A DNA stretch of 9,454 bases. Source: JBARCX01 sp049794535. GTDB taxonomy: Bacteria; Pseudomonadota; Gammaproteobacteria; Xanthomonadales; Rhodanobacteraceae. The stretch covers positions 1 to 9,454 of the forward strand of contig JBARCX010000065.1 in the NCBI GenBank assembly GCA_049794535.1, written 5' to 3'. The position numbers were made by a program, and so were the translations under genes. Of this stretch, positions 6,441 through 9,454 are shown piece by piece. The notes under the pieces were generated by a model. That model saw only the letters and a list, made by a program, of their open reading frames with translations. It ran no database searches and was not told the origin of the DNA. Position 1 is the stretch's first letter, and the number at the start of each line of letters is the position of its first letter.

Positions 6441-9086
6441 ATGCAGGACATTCAAGACCAGGGTACGAACGACTACAGCCCGCAGGCGGTGGAAGCCGCT
6501 GCGCAGCAGTATTGGAACGCGAAACGCGCCTATGAGGTGAAGGAAGATCCCTCTCGGCCCAAGTTCTTTTGCCTTTCGATGCTGCCGTATCCCTCTGGCG
6601 CGTTGCACATGGGGCATGTGCGCAACTACACCATTGGCGACGTGATCAGCCGCTACCAGCGGATGAACGGCAAGAACGTGCTGCAGCCGATGGGCTGGGA
6701 TGCATTTGGCCTGCCTGCCGAGAATGCCGCGATCAAGCACCAGACCGCGCCGGCGAAGTGGACCTACAAGAACATCGACCATATGCGTACCCAGCTTCAG
6801 TCGCTGGGTTATGCCATCGATTGGACGCGTGAGTTCGCTACCTGCCGCCCGGAGTATTACCGCTGGGAACAGTTGATGTTCACCCGGTTGATGAAAAAGG
6901 GCATGGCCTACCGCAAAAACTCGGTGGTCAACTGGGATCCGGTGGATCAGACCGTCCTGGCCAACGAGCAGGTGATCGACGGCCGTGGCTGGCGTTCTGG
7001 CGCGCTGGTGGAAAAGCGCGAGATCCCGCAGTGGTTCCTCAAGATCACCGATTACGCGCAAGAGCTGCTCGACGGCATGGACACGCTGCCCGGTTGGCCG
7101 GATGCCGTAAAGACCATGCAGCGCAACTGGATCGGTCGCAGTGAAGGCCTGGAGATTCACTTTGCGGTGGATGGCGAAGCCGAGCCGTTGACCGTCTTCA
7201 CCACGCGCCCCGACACCCTGATGGGCGTCACCTTTGTCTCCATTGCCGGTGAGCATCCGTTGGCGCTCAAGGCGGCGCAGGGCAATACGCAGCTTGCGGC
7301 GTTCCTTGATGAGCTCAAGCATGGCGGTGTTTCCGAGGCGGAACTGGAAACGCAGGAAAAGCGCGGCATGCCGACCGGCTTTTTTGCCGTGCATCCGATC
7401 AGTGGCGAGAAGGTGCCCGTGTGGGTGGCCAACTTCGTATTGATGGGTTACGGCACAGGCGCCGTGATGGCCGTGCCCGGTCATGACCAGCGCGACTTCG
7501 AGTTTGCGCATAAGTACAGTTTGCCAATCAAGCAGGTCATCGCGGTAGGTGGCGCAGGTCATGCCAATGAAGATCAGACCTACGACCCGAATCACTGGAA
7601 CGATTGGTACTCCGACAAGACCCGCGCCGACATGGTGGTGGTCAACTCCGGTGAACTCGACGGCAAGAACTATCGCGAAGCGTTCGAATTTCTCGCCGCG
7701 AAGTTGAAAGCCGAAGACAAGGGCATTCGCCGCATCAACTGGCGCCTGCGTGACTGGGGCGTTTCGCGTCAGCGTTACTGGGGCTGCCCAATCCCGGTGA
7801 TCTACTGCGCCAAGTGCAGCGCCGTGCCGGTGCCGGAAGATCAGCTGCCGGTGGTACTGCCGGAAGACGTGGCTTTCTCAGGCGTGCAGTCGCCGATCAA
7901 GGCCGACCTCGAGTGGCGCAAAACCACTTGCCCGCAATGTGGTGGCCCGGCTGAGCGCGAGACCGATACCTTCGATACCTTCATGGAATCGAGCTGGTAT
8001 TACGCGCGCTACACCAGCCCCGGCGCGAACGATCAAGTCGATGAGCGTGCGAACTATTGGCTGTCGGTCGATCAATACATCGGCGGTATCGAGCACGCGA
8101 TCCTGCATCTGCTGTACTTCCGCTTCTATCACAAGCTGATGCGTGACGCGGGGCTGGTGACGACGGACGAGCCGGCCACCAACCTGCTGTGCCAAGGCAT
8201 GGTGATCGCCGAGACGTTCTATCGCGACAACGCGAACGGCTCGAAGGATTGGATCAATCCGGCTGACGTCGAGATCGAACGTGACGATCGCGCCCGCGTG
8301 ACCGGCGCCAAGCTCATCTCGGATGGCAAACCGGTGAAGATCGGCGGTACCGAGAAGATGTCCAAGTCGAAAAACAACGGTGTCGATCCGCAAATCATGG
8401 TCGATAAGTTTGGCGCAGACACCGTGCGCCTCTTCTCGATGTTTGCGGCACCGCCGGAGCAATCGCTGGAGTGGAACGAGGCAGGCGTCGAAGGCATGGC
8501 GCGCTTCCTGCGTCGCTTCTGGCGCGAAGTGACCACGCATGCATCGCAGCCGGATCATCCGGTCGTCGATCCGATCGCGCTGGATGCTGGACAGAAAGCG
8601 TTGCGCCGACAGGTGCACGAAACAATCCAGAAGGTCGGTGACGACCTGGGCCGTCGTCACTCGTTCAACACAGCCATTGCTGCGCTGATGGAGCTGCTCA
8701 ACGCGCTGGGCAAGTTCAGCGACCTAAGTGAGCAGGGCCGTGCGGTGCGCCACGAGGCACTGGAAACGATGGTGCTGCTGCTTAACCCGGTAGTGCCGCA
8801 TGTGAGTCATAAGCTGTGGCAAGTGCTCGGCAATGCTGAATGCGTGCTGGAAGATCAGTCCTGGCCGAAGGTCGACAGTGCCGCGCTGGTGCGCGATTCT
8901 CTGACCCTGGCGGTACAGGTGAACGGCAAGTTGCGTGGCACGATCGAAGTGGCCGCCAATGCGTCGAAGGAGGAGACTGAAGCACTGGCCCGCGCACATC
9001 CGCCGGTGATGGCCTTCCTCGAAGGCCAGACGGTGCGCAAGGTGATCGTGGTGCCAGGTAAGATCGTCAACATCGTCGCAGGATGA
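6441..9086 (+). CDS. leuS: Leucyl-tRNA synthetase
   Basis: Complete 881-residue class I aminoacyl-tRNA synthetase that charges tRNA-Leu with leucine in the cytoplasm; essential, and of usual bacterial length (about 860-880). The HIGH motif is HMGH at 56-59, after LSMLPYPSGAL. The CP1 editing domain carries TTRPDT at 254-259 and GTGAVMAVPGHDQRD, with the conserved editing Asp at D349. A zinc-binding insert has CAKC and CPQC. ETDTFDTFMESSWYYARY precedes the catalytic KMSKS at 639-643, and the C-terminal domain ends in VQVNGKLRGTIEV and VIVVPGKIVNIVAG. I chose ATG 6441 (MQDIQDQGTNDYSPQAVEAA) because relatives begin shortly before the YSPQ/YDPQ segment; ATG 6396 would add 15 residues that look non-conserved. 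Neither has a strong Shine-Dalgarno. lptE follows directly, a usual arrangement in gammaproteobacteria. Confidence 0.98.
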   Translation: MQDIQDQGTNDYSPQAVEAAAQQYWNAKRAYEVKEDPSRPKFFCLSMLPYPSGALHMGHVRNYTIGDVISRYQRMNGKNVLQPMGWDAFGLPAENAAIKHQTAPAKWTYKNIDHMRTQLQSLGYAIDWTREFATCRPEYYRWEQLMFTRLMKKGMAYRKNSVVNWDPVDQTVLANEQVIDGRGWRSGALVEKREIPQWFLKITDYAQELLDGMDTLPGWPDAVKTMQRNWIGRSEGLEIHFAVDGEAEPLTVFTTRPDTLMGVTFVSIAGEHPLALKAAQGNTQLAAFLDELKHGGVSEAELETQEKRGMPTGFFAVHPISGEKVPVWVANFVLMGYGTGAVMAVPGHDQRDFEFAHKYSLPIKQVIAVGGAGHANEDQTYDPNHWNDWYSDKTRADMVVVNSGELDGKNYREAFEFLAAKLKAEDKGIRRINWRLRDWGVSRQRYWGCPIPVIYCAKCSAVPVPEDQLPVVLPEDVAFSGVQSPIKADLEWRKTTCPQCGGPAERETDTFDTFMESSWYYARYTSPGANDQVDERANYWLSVDQYIGGIEHAILHLLYFRFYHKLMRDAGLVTTDEPATNLLCQGMVIAETFYRDNANGSKDWINPADVEIERDDRARVTGAKLISDGKPVKIGGTEKMSKSKNNGVDPQIMVDKFGADTVRLFSMFAAPPEQSLEWNEAGVEGMARFLRRFWREVTTHASQPDHPVVDPIALDAGQKALRRQVHETIQKVGDDLGRRHSFNTAIAALMELLNALGKFSDLSEQGRAVRHEALETMVLLLNPVVPHVSHKLWQVLGNAECVLEDQSWPKVDSAALVRDSLTLAVQVNGKLRGTIEVAANASKEETEALARAHPPVMAFLEGQTVRKVIVVPGKIVNIVAG

Positions 9087-9091
9087 GATTC

Positions 9092-9454
9092 ATGAACCGC
9101 ATGCTGAAGATTTCGTTGCTGCTGATGTCCGCCTTGGTATTGACTGCGTGCGGCTTTCATCTACGCGGTAGCGTGGCGCTGCCGCCGTCGATGCAGCATA
9201 TGCATGTCAGCGGTGGCGGCGACTTGAGTCGCATTCTGACCCGCGCCTTGACGGGCTCCGGTGTCGATGTCCAAGAAAAGGGCGGACCCGGCATCGCCGA
9301 GCTGAAAATCACGAACGCGCGATTTAGCAACGACATGCTGACCATTAGCGGCTACGCACAGGTCACGGAATACGCGGTGCATTACAACGTCGGTTTCATG
9401 GTGGATGACGGTGCCGGCAAAGTGTTGCTTCCCCCGCAAGCCATCGACATGTCG
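9092..9454 (+). CDS. lptE: LPS-assembly lipoprotein LptE, 5' part
   Basis: Start of the outer-membrane lipoprotein that plugs LptD and helps place lipopolysaccharide in the outer leaflet. A signal peptide (MNRMLKISLLLMSALVL) ends in lipobox LTAC, directly followed by GFHLRG, a family hallmark (CGFHLR). About 120 residues are visible, including AELKITNARFSNDMLTISGY and AVHYNVGFMV, the mixed beta-strand region of LptE. The gene runs off the window; the family is usually 160-200 residues, so about a third is missing. ATG 9092 is chosen because AGGA (9080-9083) lies 8 nt upstream. In-frame ATG 9083, which overlaps the leuS stop as ATGA, is an alternative adding three residues. holA would be expected next in this gene order but lies beyond the window. 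Confidence 0.92.
   Translation, partial: MNRMLKISLLLMSALVLTACGFHLRGSVALPPSMQHMHVSGGGDLSRILTRALTGSGVDVQEKGGPGIAELKITNARFSNDMLTISGYAQVTEYAVHYNVGFMVDDGAGKVLLPPQAIDMS

Noticed and set aside
6414..7595. Long open frame (393 codons) on the minus strand inside leuS
   Set aside because: It is a shadow of the conserved leuS coding sequence, with no recognisable motifs.
7878..8660. Open frame (260 codons) on the minus strand inside leuS
   Set aside because: Same shadow pattern; the leuS frame here holds KMSKS and the conserved catalytic region.

Overview
The window looks like ordinary chromosomal DNA from a gammaproteobacterium, most likely Xanthomonadales and perhaps the Rhodanobacteraceae (Dyella, Rhodanobacter or Luteibacter type). 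This is inferred from moderately high G+C (judged by eye), a Xanthomonas-like LeuRS N-terminus, the leuS-lptE order, and a pqi locus with PqiA split into two genes. I see no mobile element, tRNA, rRNA or CRISPR array.

Layout. (1) Positions 1-505, minus strand: most of an OmpR/PhoB-type response regulator, cut by the window edge. (2) A 138-bp divergent region holds an exact 7-bp direct repeat at an 11-bp period, the geometry expected of an OmpR-family binding site. (3) Positions 644-1420, plus: a MipA/OmpV-family outer-membrane barrel, followed after 3 bp by an 80-residue protein resembling the Xre/MbcA/ParS toxin-binding domain (DUF2384). (4) Positions 1690-2559, minus: a CnoX/YbbN-type thioredoxin-TPR co-chaperone with an intact CGPC site. 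(5) Positions 2668-6263, plus: a tightly overlapping pqiA1-pqiA2-pqiB-pqiC operon for a PqiABC (MCE) envelope system. (6) Positions 6441-9086, plus: complete leuS. (7) Position 9092 to the window end: start of lptE, whose start region overlaps or abuts the leuS stop.

How the parts work together. Several genes concern the cell envelope. PqiA is an inner-membrane protein, PqiB forms a periplasm-spanning MCE assembly, and PqiC is an outer-membrane lipoprotein; together they are thought to move lipid between the membranes. LptE works with LptD to insert LPS. MipA/OmpV proteins are outer-membrane barrels, often beside two-component systems. CnoX protects unfolded proteins under stress and hands them to chaperones, and LeuRS is essential for translation.

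I do not see a clear new multi-gene system. The best leads are the putative regulator box between the response regulator and mipA, and the orphan DUF2384-like gene coupled to mipA. The two edge genes (response regulator and lptE) have no stop codon inside the window and were read directly from the sequence.
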